This document shows positions 10,314 through 21,431 of a DNA stretch of 64,000 nucleotides, piece after piece. Each line of letters opens with the position of its first letter. The stretch's first letter is position 1. The position numbers and the translations under genes were made by a program. Source of the DNA: Geosiphon pyriformis (taxonomy: Eukaryota > Glomeromycota > Glomeromycetes > Archaeosporales > Geosiphonaceae); contig JAAOMT010000771.1 of NCBI GenBank assembly GCA_016748015.1, positions 93,870 to 157,869 of the forward strand. Direction: 5' to 3'. A model generated the notes under the pieces. That model searched no databases. It was not told the DNA's origin and saw nothing but the letters and a program-made list of their open reading frames with translations.

Positions 10314-10870
10314 GATTAAATTCTACAATTCTTAAAACAACTATTTGAAGTGATCCAACAATTTACATCTCAAATAGAGATTATAATTAATAAAAAAGAG
10401 ATAAAATATAGAGAAAAGAGGAAGAAAGGGATGGACAAGAGTTCAACTAGAACTAACCGTTCTCATTCCTATGTACCACTCAAAAAGGAAAAAAAAGAAT
10501 TAGAAAAAAAAAAATATACTTCTCAAGCAGGACAGGAAAGAAAAAAAGTTTATAAAAAAAAATACTTGGTCCCTGAGCTTAAAAAAATTAAAGAAGCTTT
10601 AACTTGTGGAACTGATCTTCCCAAAACAAAAGAATGGATGCTAAACAATGTCCAAAAATGAAAAGAAAGACTTTCTTCAGTATATTGGTTCTACAAAATC
10701 AGTAAACAGCTAGATTTGAAGACACTATATGATGATCTTAATCAGAAAACTTTTAACAAAGAAGCAATACAACAAGTAAAAAAATTTTTAGGAAGAAGCA
10801 ACCTAATGCTGCATTACAAAGCAGCATACTAACTGTATGCCACTTTTCAACATTGTTCAAACATACTGTT
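10314..10870 (+). pseudogene. Extra ORF after integrase in Ty3-A, unknown function
   Basis: After the integrase module a separate frame of about 185 codons is open from 10350 to 10661 and continues past a TGA at 10659-10661 in the same frame to about 10870. A second stop lies near 10830. The N-terminal half is extremely Lys-rich (KKEKKELEKKK). The second half is well mixed (KTKEWMLNNVQ; then VYWFYKISKQLDLKTLYDDL; then a C-terminal helix-like part). The two internal stops fit W and Q codons. The position matches that of env-like or accessory ORFs in other Ty3 elements, but I see no signal peptide or membrane segment. It is not a recognised envelope; nucleic-acid binding by the basic half is only a guess. 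Confidence 0.5.
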
Positions 10871-11016
10871 GTACAAATCTATGAAGACTATAATAAGACA
10901 AACAACCAATCAATAGTTCAAAAACCTACAAAAAACAATACTCAACACAATAATCAAACATTACACGAAAAAAGCCATATTAACAAATACCTACAATTTT
11001 GCAAAAGCTTAATTCT

Positions 11017-11028
11017 AAAAAGGAGAGA
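11017..11028 (+). promoter_or_regulatory. Polypurine tract of Ty3-A
   Basis: AAAAAGGAGAGA lies three bases upstream of the 3' LTR. It is the expected primer for plus-strand cDNA synthesis. Confidence 0.65.
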
Positions 11029-11085
11029 TAATGTTATCTGAGTAGAAAAACCGATTCAAAGTTATGAGAAAAAGTGACCAAAAAC

Positions 11086-11285
11086 ATGACATAACACAGA
11101 ATAGCATAGAATAATATTGGATAATATGTTATAACTTAGGATAATGCAGAATAATGTGTCATAATGTAGGATAACACAAAATAACATATAATAATACCAG
11201 ATAACATATTATAATATAAGATAACACAGAATAACATGTAATAATACCAGATAACATGTTATAACATAGGATAACTAGCAATAAC
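11086..11285 (+). repeat. Decamer array, 20 units, in U3 of the 3' LTR
   Basis: Same 10-base register as in the 5' LTR: ATAAY (or ATAGC) starts at 11091, 11101 and so on to 11281. The register is unbroken although the two LTRs differ at many positions within it. Confidence 0.85.
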
Positions 11286-11352
11286 ATAGAAAAGCAAAGC
11301 AATAGCTAGCAATAGTGAGACAATTAAAAGCAAGCCTATAAAACCAAAAGAA

Positions 11353-11362
11353 TATATAAAAG
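11353..11362 (+). promoter_or_regulatory. TATA box of the 3' LTR
   Basis: TATATAAAAG at the position equivalent to 3018-3027. Confidence 0.6.
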
Positions 11363-11644
11363 CAAATAGTTGTAGAAGTTGGAAAAAACAGACAGTTAGT
11401 TAGTAATCAATTTTTCTTTGTATTATATTTTTTATATATCTATAGTCTGAAATACAATAATTATTAAAAAAAAGAAACAAAAATCCAAATTACCAATTCA
11501 TGTTCTCCAAATCTTATGAATTTTAATTGAAATTAAAATCAGTGTTTTCTACTTCTGTTCTAAGACAGATGCTATTAGCATAAATGTCTCAAATCTTTAA
11601 TAATTTGGACCAATCCCTCTTGATCATGGCAATTGATGGGAACT

Positions 11645-11678
<34 letters not shown>

Positions 11679-12082
11679 CTTTTTTTATTTTTTTTATTTT
11701 TTTGTTTGGAGTAACAACATAAGAAAATTGACTGTTTTAGAATAGACTTTGTAATAGCCTGATAAAAGAGAAAAGCTTCTCTTAGGTTTTTGGATATTAA
11801 TGTTATCTTGTTAGCTTACTAGAAGAGTGAAAAGACAATGCCAAACTTTAATGACTGTGCTTATAAGCTCAAAAAAAAAAGTTCACATTTATAGAAAAAT
11901 ATTGCAATCAATGAAAAACAAACTCTGTGTCTTATAACCAAAGAACTCAATAGGTAAATTCACATTCAGAAATAGACTTTTAGAGACTAATAACATTGAT
12001 ACTGTGAAAAACATACAACCTCGGAACACTAAATTAGAGCACCAAATGTTATCACCATACTCCACCAAGTTTATCCATAACA

Positions 12083-13200
12083 CTGTAAACAGAATGATCA
12101 TTAAAAATTGTTCCAGATTAATCTTTAAGAATATAAGAACCATTGTTTAAAACTTTGTTGACTATAAAGAGTCTTTTCCACTAATTAAAGAATTTATCAC
12201 CATAAACATTGTCTTTGTCTGAATAGTATTCTAATACCAAGTTACCAATACTTAATGAAAGTGTTTTATATGGTTTCTTTTTTTTAAGCTTTTCTTGGAA
12301 CTGTTTTATCTTTTCAAAGGCAATTATTCGTGTCTTTACCAATGTGTCAAGAATGGTACCAAGTTTTTTTTGCAGAATGTCTTTATAATTTTCTATTGTA
12401 ATTTCTTTAAAGGGTATTGTTTTAATATTAGTTTCTATTGATATTGTTGCCATACATCTATAGAGCAGATAAAAAGGTTTATAATTTGTTATATCATGAT
12501 TTACAGTTCTATAAGCAAACAAAGCTGAAGGAAGTACTTTGTACCATAAGTTTGTTTTTTTACTGGTTTTGGTTAAGGTTTTACATAGTGTTCTATTAAA
12601 ACGTTCTACTAGACTATTTGTTTGAGGGTGATAAAAAGAAAAAAGTTTATGACATATTCCCATTTTTCTACAAAGTTCTTTAACCAGTGTACTAAGAAAA
12701 GCTCTTTTTCTATCAGATAAAAGTTCTTTGGAGCAGCTGTGATAACAAATAATATCTTTATAAATGAAATTGGCAATAGAGCCTGCTGTTTGATCTGGAG
12801 TGGCTCTTGCTTCTACCCACTTTATAAGATAGTTAGTAGTTGTGATAATGTATCTATTGCCATCAGGAGTTATTATTAAAGATCTAATAACATCTATACC
12901 AATTTTGTTAAATGATTGGCCAATAGAAATTGGATGAATATCTTCTTTGTGATTTGGTTTTTCTCTTCTTTGGCAGGTGTTACAGGTTTTAATGTATTCA
13001 GCAATGTCTTTTTCCAAAGTAGACCAATAATAGTGAACTAAAGTTTTCTGGATTGTTTTTGTTTTTCCAAAGTGTTCAGTTAATAAATTAATGTGTATAT
13101 TATAGATTACAATTTTTCTTTCTTCAAATCTTATAACTCTTTGGAGGTGGTCAGAATCTTTTTTGTTTCTTTTGTATAACTGGTTCTAATAGATCAAATA
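12083..13200 (-). pseudogene. Ty3-B integrase, nearly open
   Basis: Open from 13017 down to a TAG at 12181-12183. The zinc-binding end YYWSTLEKDIAEYIKTCNTC starts slightly upstream. The catalytic residues are all present: D in IGIDVIRSL, D in LLSDRKRAF, and E in TNSLVERFN. The end (from YGDKFF through the stop to VLNNGSYILKD) is a GPY-type module; it continues in frame after the TAG and one TAA until the Ty3-A LTR begins. The first codon of the open part is TTG inside the protein, not a real start. Of all retroelement domains in the window this keeps its active site best. Confidence 0.85.
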
Positions 13201-13529
13201 GAAATTTGATTGTTTGTGTAAATGTTCTCTTTGCTGTTGAGTGTAGTCTGGTGAGTATTGTCTTTTATCCAGAAATTCTATTAAGGCAGAGTAGTTGTCC
13301 AAGTCCATTATCGTGTTTGTTTGTAGGAAAGTTACTAATAATTAGGTTGGTTTGGTTTGAAAAGATTGTACTGTTACTGAATAGTAAGTCTAAAGAGAAC
13401 ATTGGCATTTTGATAATTAGCTTCTTTATAATGTTGAATGTCATAATTGAATTCATCCAAGTGAAGTATTCAGCAAGTTATCTATTTGTGTTCCAGTTTT
13501 TTTTTGTTGCATAGCCAAACCAAAGCTTG

Positions 13530-14640
13530 GTGATCTGTTACCACCAAAAACTTCATACCAAGAAGATATTTGTTCTAGTAACTTGTAATCCAAACTACTG
13601 CTAAGCATTTCTGCTTAATAACTAAGTAGTTTTGTTTTGCTGGTGTGAGAGTTCTATTGGTATATGCTATGGCATGTTCTTTGTCATCTTCATCTTTTTG
13701 GGAAAGTACTGTACCAAGTTCATAGCCAGATGTATCAATATAAAGGATAAAAGATCAATTTAAATTAGGTTGTATAAAAATAGATTCTGTAACCAGTTTT
13801 TTCTTTAAAATTTCAAAAGCTTTTTGTTGATAAGTGTTCCAGTGATAATTGACATTTTTTCTCAGTAGCTAATTGAAAAGAGTGGCAATTTTAGAGAAAT
13901 CCTTAACAAATTTGTGGTAATAAAAGGCCAAACCAAAGAAAGAGTGTAGTTTATGAACATTCATTAGTTGTCTAATGTTCTGAACTTTTCCAACTTTGGC
14001 TGGATCAGAGAAGATTTCATCTTTTGTAATAAAATGGCCAAAGAACTAGGTAAACTGGTGTCCAAAGAAAGATTTGATTGAGTTGATCTTAAGGCCAATA
14101 TTTCTGAGCAGATCAAAAACCTTTTGCAAATGTTCAAGGTGTTTATTTCAGGTTTTTGAGTATACTATTATATCATCTAAGTAGACCAGAACAAAGTTTT
14201 CTGTTACTGATTCAAACACTTTGTTTATTAGGCATTAAAAGATGGGAGGAGCATTGGTGAGACCAAAAAACATGACTGTAAATTTGTAAGTACCATACTT
14301 AGTAATGAAAACAGTTTTCTTTCTGCTTTCTGGATTCATTTCTACTTGCCAGAATCCAGCAGTTAGATCAATGGTTGAAAAGAAAACAGCACCATTGAAT
14401 TGGTTTAGCATTGCATTAATCTTAAGAAGTGAGTACATGTCTCTTTTAGTGATGGCATTTAATTGGCAGTAGTCAACACAGAAGCATAAAATTCCACTTT
14501 TTTTAGCTGCCACTACAACTGAGAATGCTTATTTACTCTTGGTTTCTTGTGTGAATCCAAGATTTTTTATCTGGTTTATTTCTTTCTTAATGAATTTATT
14601 ATTGTGACAATTGAACTAATAAGGCTTCAAATAAATGGGG
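13530..14640 (-). pseudogene. Ty3-B reverse transcriptase and RNase H, decayed
   Basis: RT is open at 14513-14235 (FCVDYCQLNAITKRDMYSL, then FFSTIDLTAGFWQVEMNP, then FFGLTNAPPIF). It continues after a stop with VLVYLDDIIVYS; the catalytic Asp pair is at 14172-14177 and intact. RNase H follows with LYIDTSGYELGTVLSQ (first Asp present) and VTDHQALVWL. Several stops occur in RNase H and between RNase H and integrase. This domain pair copies element RNA to cDNA in virus-like particles. The gap between protease and RT (about 14640-14960) is coding-like but too broken to read. Confidence 0.8.
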
Positions 14641-14962
14641 CGAGTTTTTCTGGTGGTGATAGTGTGTTGTATTACATGTGTCTGTCCAAGAGCATCACTT
14701 TTTTTTGATATAACTGGGCTGTTTTTAGTCAATAGATTTTCAATGTCCACTTTTCTTTCTTCTGAAGAGGGTTTTTTTTATTCTACTATTAGTAATTTAA
14801 TCTCAGATGGTTCACTTTTAAAGGACTTTGGACTTTTTTTATTTCTTTGTGGGGTATCAAGCTGATTGGTTCCTAATTTTTGTAATAGATTAGACAGAAC
14901 ATGCATTCATTACTAGGAAAATACAATGATTTGTTACACTAGTACTAAGCACAAGGATCATG

Positions 14963-16000
14963 TTACCAATAACTGTATTTTGCTTTCTTGCCAGATTTTC
15001 TGTCAAAGGTTCTTCTGAGTATGGGATAATAAGGCCAGCAGATCAATTTGCCATTGACAATGATTTCCTTTTTGTTTGCTTTGACATTATCCAATAGCTT
15101 GTCATTACTGGTAAAAATAATATAGGCCAGTTTAGCAGTTTCTTTTTGTTTTTCTTGTTTTTCTTGTTTTTCACTTTTTTTATTATCTGATTTATCTGAT
15201 TGTTCTTCTTTTTGGCTCTGCTTGGGTGCTGAAGGAGTTGTCCAATGATGACACTTAACCATAATGAGTTTTTTATTACATTTGATAGTCAGTTTACAAA
15301 ATTTATAATCAAGTAGAGCTTTTGCTTTTTTGAGCCATTTATTACCAACAATGGTGATGTATTTTTTAGCTTTAAATATTTCCATGTCAGTTTCAATTCT
15401 AATGCCATTAATGTGAACAGAAACAGCTTTGGCTATACTCAGATCTTTTTTCTTATCACTATGCATATTGGTCATTGGTCATGTAGATGGTTCATCAATC
15501 TTTCTGCCAATTGCTTCAAAGAAGTGTTTGGCAATAACACTGACAGATAATCTACTGTTTAAGATCAAGTCAATAAAATAGCCAGCTACTTGAGCTTTGC
15601 AAAGATCTTTTCTGAATTGTGAATAGGTTATTAACTGGCCAAAGATGATGTGAGCTGGAGTTTTCATGAGATCTTTTACAACAGAATAGGTGCCAGATTT
15701 TTGTACACTTTCTGGGGATTTTAACTTTGAAAAATTCTTGAAAACTTTGGCTTTAGGTGGCTTATTGTTATTAGCAGTTAATATGGATGCTTTGTTTGGG
15801 TTCAAAACGAAATCAATCTTGGCTTTTTTCTTCTTTCTTGTTGTTTCTGAGGTGTTGATTGCTAGTTCATCCATGTCATAGTCATTATTAGTTAGATTAA
15901 AAGTGTAAAAGAGGTTTTTTTCTGGTTGGCTTGCACTCTCACCTTTTGGAGGTGCACTTACTAGTTTAAAGGCTGATAAACAGTGGCTTCAGCCAGGGGA
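14963..16000 (-). pseudogene. Ty3-B gag-protease linker and aspartic protease, decayed
   Basis: Two open pieces (15874-15479 and 15475-14963) are separated by a single stop and join in frame. The first has a Lys-rich linker and then AGYFIDLILNSRLSVSVI. In retropepsins this site is D-S-G; here codons at 15559-15551 read N-S-R, with both changes explained by G-to-A. Downstream, VHINGIRIETDMEI and ITIVGNKWLKKAKALLDY are the usual retropepsin continuation, then a K/E-rich spacer, then WPYYPILRRTFD. A frameshift upstream of 15880 separates it from a short further coding piece ending near 16030. Confidence 0.7.
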
Positions 16001-16842
16001 TCCTCTCCAAAGAAATTAATGTTGGCATGCTTAACTACTGTTAAAACTCCCTTTTAGGAAGAATTATATGCTTTTTAGAGTAATATTACATAATCATTCT
16101 TTCAGGGTCTTTGATTGGAAGGAAACATAAAAACACATTTTCCGAGGAATTATAGCTAATAAGTTTAGAAACAGCTTTGAATGGCATTTTACTCGAAACA
16201 CATGTGCATTAAGTACCTATGCATGATTCGAAAAATGTTAAATTTATAAATTTCATTATCTGTAAGAAGTGAGCTAATCTTTGAAATTAATAAGGATGAA
16301 CTGCAAAAATATCAAAATATTAATACATTTCCAGGGGACGAAAATTTAATGCAAAAACATTTAACACAAACGATTAAAATAAATGAATATATGCGTATGT
16401 CATAGCCATAGACATTGCCATTGCCTTGAAATTTTCAAGATTAAAAAGCCACAAGAAATTATAACTTGGGCTTCGAAAAATTTACTCTGAGGTTTACGTA
16501 AAAACTAATTTTGTTAAAGAATAAAAACGGCTCAATATGTTTAACGACCTTGAATGTGTTAGAATCGTTCTAAATATCTATGAAATTTGAATCCAAGGAT
16601 ATGATAATCGAATAACAATATGATTTCAAAAGAGAAGTAATAATGAATATTGATATTGAATTATTCATATATATCCCGTACAACAGAGTAGAAAATGGAA
16701 TAAAAATCCAAAAAAGATTTCTTATTACTGTAGCTTAAATATTTAAATGCATGAACATAGCATGCATAGAATTGCAAACTTCAAAATATACGGATGATAT
16801 GGTTATCGAAAAGCATTATATTATTAAAATTTATTTCTAAAT

Positions 16843-18930
16843 TTAGTAAAAGGAAAAAGAAGAGTTTTTATGATTATTTGTGATATTTTTTACACATGGG
16901 CATAAATTACGAAGATTTTTTTTTAAATTAAGATGGACACATTGAAAATTCTCTTTTGATGTGGAAGAATGAAGACTCGTTGACTTGGGCTTGATATGTT
17001 TTCTAATGATTAGAAAAAGGAAGGGAATGGCTGGTTGGAGCATGTAAAATAGTCTTTGGATGGTGATGCCACCAAAGAAATGTGTGGTGTTGGCAACGAT
17101 ATGTCCGGTTTATTAGTGATCAATTGAATTGACATTTGATTTCTTGGAGGACTTGAACTGGTTGTTGATAAGTTGTGAATTTGTAGAGGTGAGGAATGAC
17201 GTAGATGCTGATATTTTTCAATATCTATGATGATGGTTTAGATTGCTTCTTGTGCCAGCTGATAATTTTCATTTGATAAAACAACTGTTGAATTATGGAG
17301 ATTTTATTGATTTTCTGAACATGGGTCATTCGGAACAATTGTGTTCGATACTTATTACTGTTTTTGAACTCATTGCGCTTTCTTAAAGCAAACGCCGAAG
17401 TTTTTATTTAGGTAACCTTTTCGCGATTGGTGAGGGTTGAAAGTCATAGAAGAGGCATTGGAGGTTCAACCCGTTTACTCGTAACTTTTCCAATGAATTA
17501 TGAAATAATAGTTTATCAACTTTTGAAAAATTGACATAACGAAAAGCACATCTTTGAGTTAACAAGCGCGAAGTTTTCATTTGATAAGTATTTTTAATCG
17601 TTTCAAAATCATAAAAAATTTTTACAAACATGAGATAACAGAGCATTTTCGCTGAATTGATTTCGTATGCATGCTTCTTCTTCGCAGAGCATGAGACGAA
17701 TGGTTTCAAGAGAATTTTTAGAATTTGCTAGCTGATTACTAAAATTGAAAATTCTACAAGTATCATGTCGACGATAAAATTTGGAGCTGGATTGATCATT
17801 ATTGAGTGATTGAACATAACAATTTACAATCAAGAAAGTATCTTGTCCCTTATTGCTGAAAAAATGAAGTTATAACTGATAAAGAATTCTGGAACAGCTC
17901 AAGACCATTGGTTAATCATAACGATGATATGAAAATTGCGAGAGATCGATCAAAAGCTTGTTTCGCGGCGAGTAAGTTAACTTGCGACTGTTGGCAAATT
18001 ATGTTTAGAATAAATTAAAAGAAAAATATGGGTGTAAAATTTGAAAGATTGAAAACCAGGTCAAAATGTAAGCTTTATTTTATCAATTTTAACCGTTGAA
18101 AATCAAGAAAGACGAGACCTTAATACCCTTTGTTTGAGATATTCTCTATTAAAAAGTTTCAACGGGATCTGAAAGCAAAGTTCACAGAAGAACTAAAGTT
18201 TTTGTGTGTCTGAAACTAAAAGAGATTATGGTGAAGACCTATGATTTACATTTCCAGAATTTCTGAATATTCTAAATTAAGCATGTATTTAAAAAATTTT
18301 AACCCACTATTCCCATTGTCCTCCCAATAAATTTTTGTGATCTAAATACTGCTTATAAACAATTTTATATATGGGCATTCATTTACTTTAAAGTATTAGG
18401 ATGGTTTTTTAAATGCCTAATATCAAACAATTTTTAGTTCAATGTACATTTATATATTAAAACAAGTTTAATTTTTGTTGTTGTTGAAATAAACTTTCAG
18501 GTTTCATTCAATCGAAAATATGAAGCAATTGAATTTTGAATTTGAACTTTGTCAAAAGTCGGGAATGTTTGACAACGATACGAGAATGTGTTTTTGTGGT
18601 CTAATACAGATATACTGGAAATACAATGATCTTGAATTAATGTTGAGATGACGGAATTCCAAAATTTTCTGATGAAACTCAAAGTATTCGAAAAATAGAA
18701 GCTGTCAGATTTCCTTTTAATTAAACTATGGTCTTTATTAGGAACACGATATTTACAATAAAAGCATCATGCCATATTTTTCTACGATAAAAATTCAACA
18801 ATTAGAAAACTTGAATTGAATCAGTCAGTTTCCTTTTGAGATGATTTCTCAAATTGACAAAAAATTAACATCATCCATTTATGCCAGATATTAACTTTCC
18901 TTAATTTTTTTTATGTCACCCATAACATCA
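16843..18930 (-). pseudogene. Unrecognised gene of block D, copy 1, broken
   Basis: Minus-strand coding-like pieces are shared with copy 2. The pieces are: one at about 18930-18497 ending FDKVQIQNSIASYFRLNE; one at 17833-17404 (DTCRIFNFSNQLANSKNSLE, then KKHAYEINSAKMLCYLMF, then RCAFRYVNFSKVDKL); and one ending 16843 (LQPAIPFLFLIIRKHIKPK). Conservation of protein-like words between the copies supports a real gene before duplication. Frames shift between the pieces; some shifts may be introns. No domain was recognised. The composition is ordinary soluble protein, rich in N, S and K. Confidence 0.45.
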
Positions 18931-20039
18931 TTAGATGTAAAATCTAAATTTCCTAGAGAATTTGAATTAACACTTTGAGGAAACGTTTCTCGGTATAGTT
19001 TGCATGACTGCATCCCATTATTATGAGGCAGGGATTTTTTATTGGGGCTTTGATTGATCCAATTCTATTGAATTCTGTAGGAACCGGACAAAGTGTAATT
19101 TAATAATTCCAAGAATGGTGTAATGGAAAAATCTATTTTTTAGAGCTCTTGGGCCACCATTATCTGTGAATAAACTTAAATTTTATTTTCACTAACTTTA
19201 AAAATTCATTTAAATATATAACATAATGAAACGAAGTATTGATTGAGTTGCCATTGTAACATGTACAAGCAATTAAAAAATATAATGACAAATTGAGTTC
19301 ACACATTCAAGAAAATCATAAAAATGTTTCTGATTTTTAATAAACAAATATGAAAACCCAAGTTTAAACAAAATATTTCCTTTTTAAATATCTTAATGAG
19401 AGCAATTACCTTGATAAGAATTTTTTATTTTAGAATTCTGATTTTTCATTCTTGAAATGATTTAGTATTGAGTCGATTGATATCAATGTATTATCAGTAA
19501 ATTTTACAAAGGAACAATTGTTTAGAATTTGCATTTTTTTTTTTGATGGTAAAAAAATGGGATAAAAAGCTTTAACAATAATAATCATGATGATGAAATT
19601 TAAAGACTTTTCTATAAAAAATTCATTATTTTTTAAGGAGACTAAAAGGAAGCTAATTTAAATTTTCTTTATTTCCATAGAAATTGATATTAAGAATAGT
19701 ATATTAATTTAGATTTTAACAATTTAAACTATTTGGAAAGATGCTGCTTGATGAAGTTTTTCTATTCAAACATTTGGTATTAAATGAAATCTAATTTTTA
19801 TCTCCCCGGACTTTCTTACTTGGATTGATTTATTCATTGATTATTAATACGCGATTTAAAATTTTAAATCCATTATTATTTTTTTCTAGTGCATATATAT
19901 GTTAGAAAAATCTGCCTTTGTAAAACCTATTGGAATAATAATTATCATAAATTAATAAATGTTCAATTGAGTGATCAGATAAACATGACATAAGCAGGGC
20001 GTTTATTCTCAAAAATTTCATAATCTTATACTTTAACAC

Positions 20040-20390
20040 AATAATTTTGGTTTCATTGGCAGTGATCCTAATATTTCTAATATAAACTCTTTCTCGCAAA
20101 ACCATGAATTTTTTATACCATTCAATATTAGCCCAAGTAATAATAGACTAAATGCCACTTTGTCATCAAACTATGGTGAATCCCATGGAAACCAGACATT
20201 TAATCTACAATAACATTTCAATTACCTTCAAAAAAGTCCAAATTTGGGTGGGAGTATGAATCATTTGTCCTAAATACTCAAACAACAACATAAACCAAAA
20301 TTTCAACAAGAACAACAATAGCAACAGCAACAACAACACCATAAATCATATTCCTTATAACAACATAACCCAAATTTTTATTTAATGTTA
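20040..20390 (+). pseudogene. Q-rich gene of block D, copy 1, broken
   Basis: Equivalent to 45202-45560. SFSQNHEF, LNATLSSNY and GGSMNHLS-like words can be read, but the start region has changed, several CAA/CAG codons have become TAA/TAG, and the Q-rich repeat part is shorter. Confidence 0.55.
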
Positions 20391-20869
20391 ATTCTCAGTT
20401 TGCAATTGTAGAACAAGAATAAGCATTTCTTAAGCTTATCCTTTTTCATCTTACCTTTTCCTTTGAAACTTAAAATCTAAAAAAATTTGAATAATTCTTC
20501 CTTATTAATAGTTCATACCTTTTATTACAAAGTTATATCATTTTAATTCATTATGAAAATTTAAGTAATAGGTCTATCCAATAAGTAGCAAACCATTAAG
20601 AATATATTTTCTATCGTATTCAAATCTGTTTAATAGTTGATTACAGTAAAAAAAAAAATGTTATTTGACTTTTAGGTTAACAAATTAGTTTTTTAGAAAT
20701 GATAATGATCTATAAGAATGAGCTTAGTTTAACTTTAATATTAAATTAATAACATATAAAATATTACAAATTTAATAAATTTTGATAGAGTAATTATATT
20801 AACATGAAATATAAAACATCAAATGGGCTAATAATTAACATAAAGAGCTAATAGGCATTTTCAAATCCA

Positions 20870-21431
20870 GTAAAAAGTCAATGTTCTACGAATTGTTGAA
20901 TCATGTTGCCTTTTATTAGGCTGCATCCAAAGATAAGTCTTTCAAAAATACTTGCGTCTGTAGGACTTGAAAATTAGGAACTTACTTTGTCAGACCAGAT
21001 TATCTGCTTCCAGTCTTCAATAGTCTAATTTTTATGTTTTTGGTGCAAAAATAATTCGTTGTTTTTGATATATATATTTTTTAGGTAAGGTTTTTTTAAA
21101 TTCTTACTTGTAAACCATTAGGCTACGAACGGTCTCAACACTTAAATTAATGTTATTGTTGATTTCATTCTTTTTTTGAATTTCCATTGCTGTTGAATAT
21201 TCTTGAGTAGAAAAATAAGATGAACAAATTTTCGTTGATCACGTTTAGTCAAAAGTTGTAGACGTCCAGATCTATGTTTATTTATGAAACTAACAGTTTC
21301 ATTTTCTAAGTTTTTTATGCGTATTAGCGTAGATTGTGTTAAACCTTCACGAGAAGCAATTTTTTGGTAGAATATCCTTCTTCAATAAGGGTATATATTC
21401 TTAAGCATTTTTCTATAGAAATACGGTTCAT
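20870..21431 (-). pseudogene. Tc1/mariner transposase, N-terminal half, decayed
   Basis: The minus strand starts with ATG at 21431-21429 and reads an HTH part: LIEEGYSTK, then after a frameshift IASREGLTQSTLIRIKNLE, then the linker HRSGRLQLLTKRDQR. Further on are KNLKKPYLK and WTIEDWKQIIWSD, the classical context of the first catalytic Asp of Tc1-like DDE transposases; the residue after it is K where E is usual. The remainder of the DDE core is absent or unreadable below 20870. Several stops and shifts make it dead. No terminal inverted repeats were found. Confidence 0.8.

Larger units (their letters stand above)
2697..12082 (+). mobile_element. Ty3-A: full-length but decayed Ty3/gypsy LTR retrotransposon
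   Basis: Two LTRs of about 1.03-1.05 kb flank an internal region of 7.3 kb. Both LTRs start TGTTATCTGA and end CCATAACA, so the element has the usual TG...CA ends with a 6-bp inverted repeat (TGTTAT/ATAACA). The internal order is gag with CCHC knuckle, retropepsin, dUTPase, RT, RNase H, integrase with GPY-type end, an extra ORF and a polypurine tract. RT before integrase places it in Ty3/gypsy (Metaviridae-like). All ORFs carry many stops, mostly where Q or W would fit, and several frameshifts. The 5-base flanks (GCTAT left, CTGTA right) do not match, so no target-site duplication is visible. Confidence 0.9.
11032..12082 (+). repeat. 3' LTR of Ty3-A
   Basis: Starts TGTTATCTGAGTAG and ends ATCCATAACA; homologous to 2697-3725. 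It carries the same decamer array (11086-11285) and TATA box (11353-11362). The pyrimidine tract of the 5' LTR is replaced here by a nearly pure T run of more than 30 bases at about 11647-11680. Confidence 0.9.
12083..16030 (-). mobile_element. Ty3-B: second Ty3/gypsy relic, opposite orientation, LTRs not seen
   Basis: On the minus strand the order is gag-protease linker, protease, RT, RNase H, integrase, so this is another Ty3/gypsy element. It belongs to a different family from Ty3-A: the protease context differs and no dUTPase is seen between protease and RT. The capsid part of gag is missing, so the 5' end is truncated near 16030. Its 3' side stops at the Ty3-A LTR (12082/12083), inside the C-terminal part of integrase. 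Ty3-A probably inserted here, or the two were joined by rearrangement. It is less decayed than Ty3-A: the RT box is an intact YLDD and a 278-codon integrase frame is open. Confidence 0.8.
16540..20690 (+). repeat. Duplicated block D, copy 1
   Basis: Long patches of this region align in the same order and orientation with 42180-46040. Examples are 16683-17150 with 42659-43130, 17400-17960 with 43380-43930, 18430-18900 with 44000-44360, and 20030-20690 with 45180-46030. Divergence is considerable, with many substitutions and indels. Copy 1 is longer, chiefly between the minus-strand gene relic and the Q-rich gene. Both genes of the block are in both copies. The right end lies next to a Tc1/mariner fragment in both copies. 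Confidence 0.75.
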
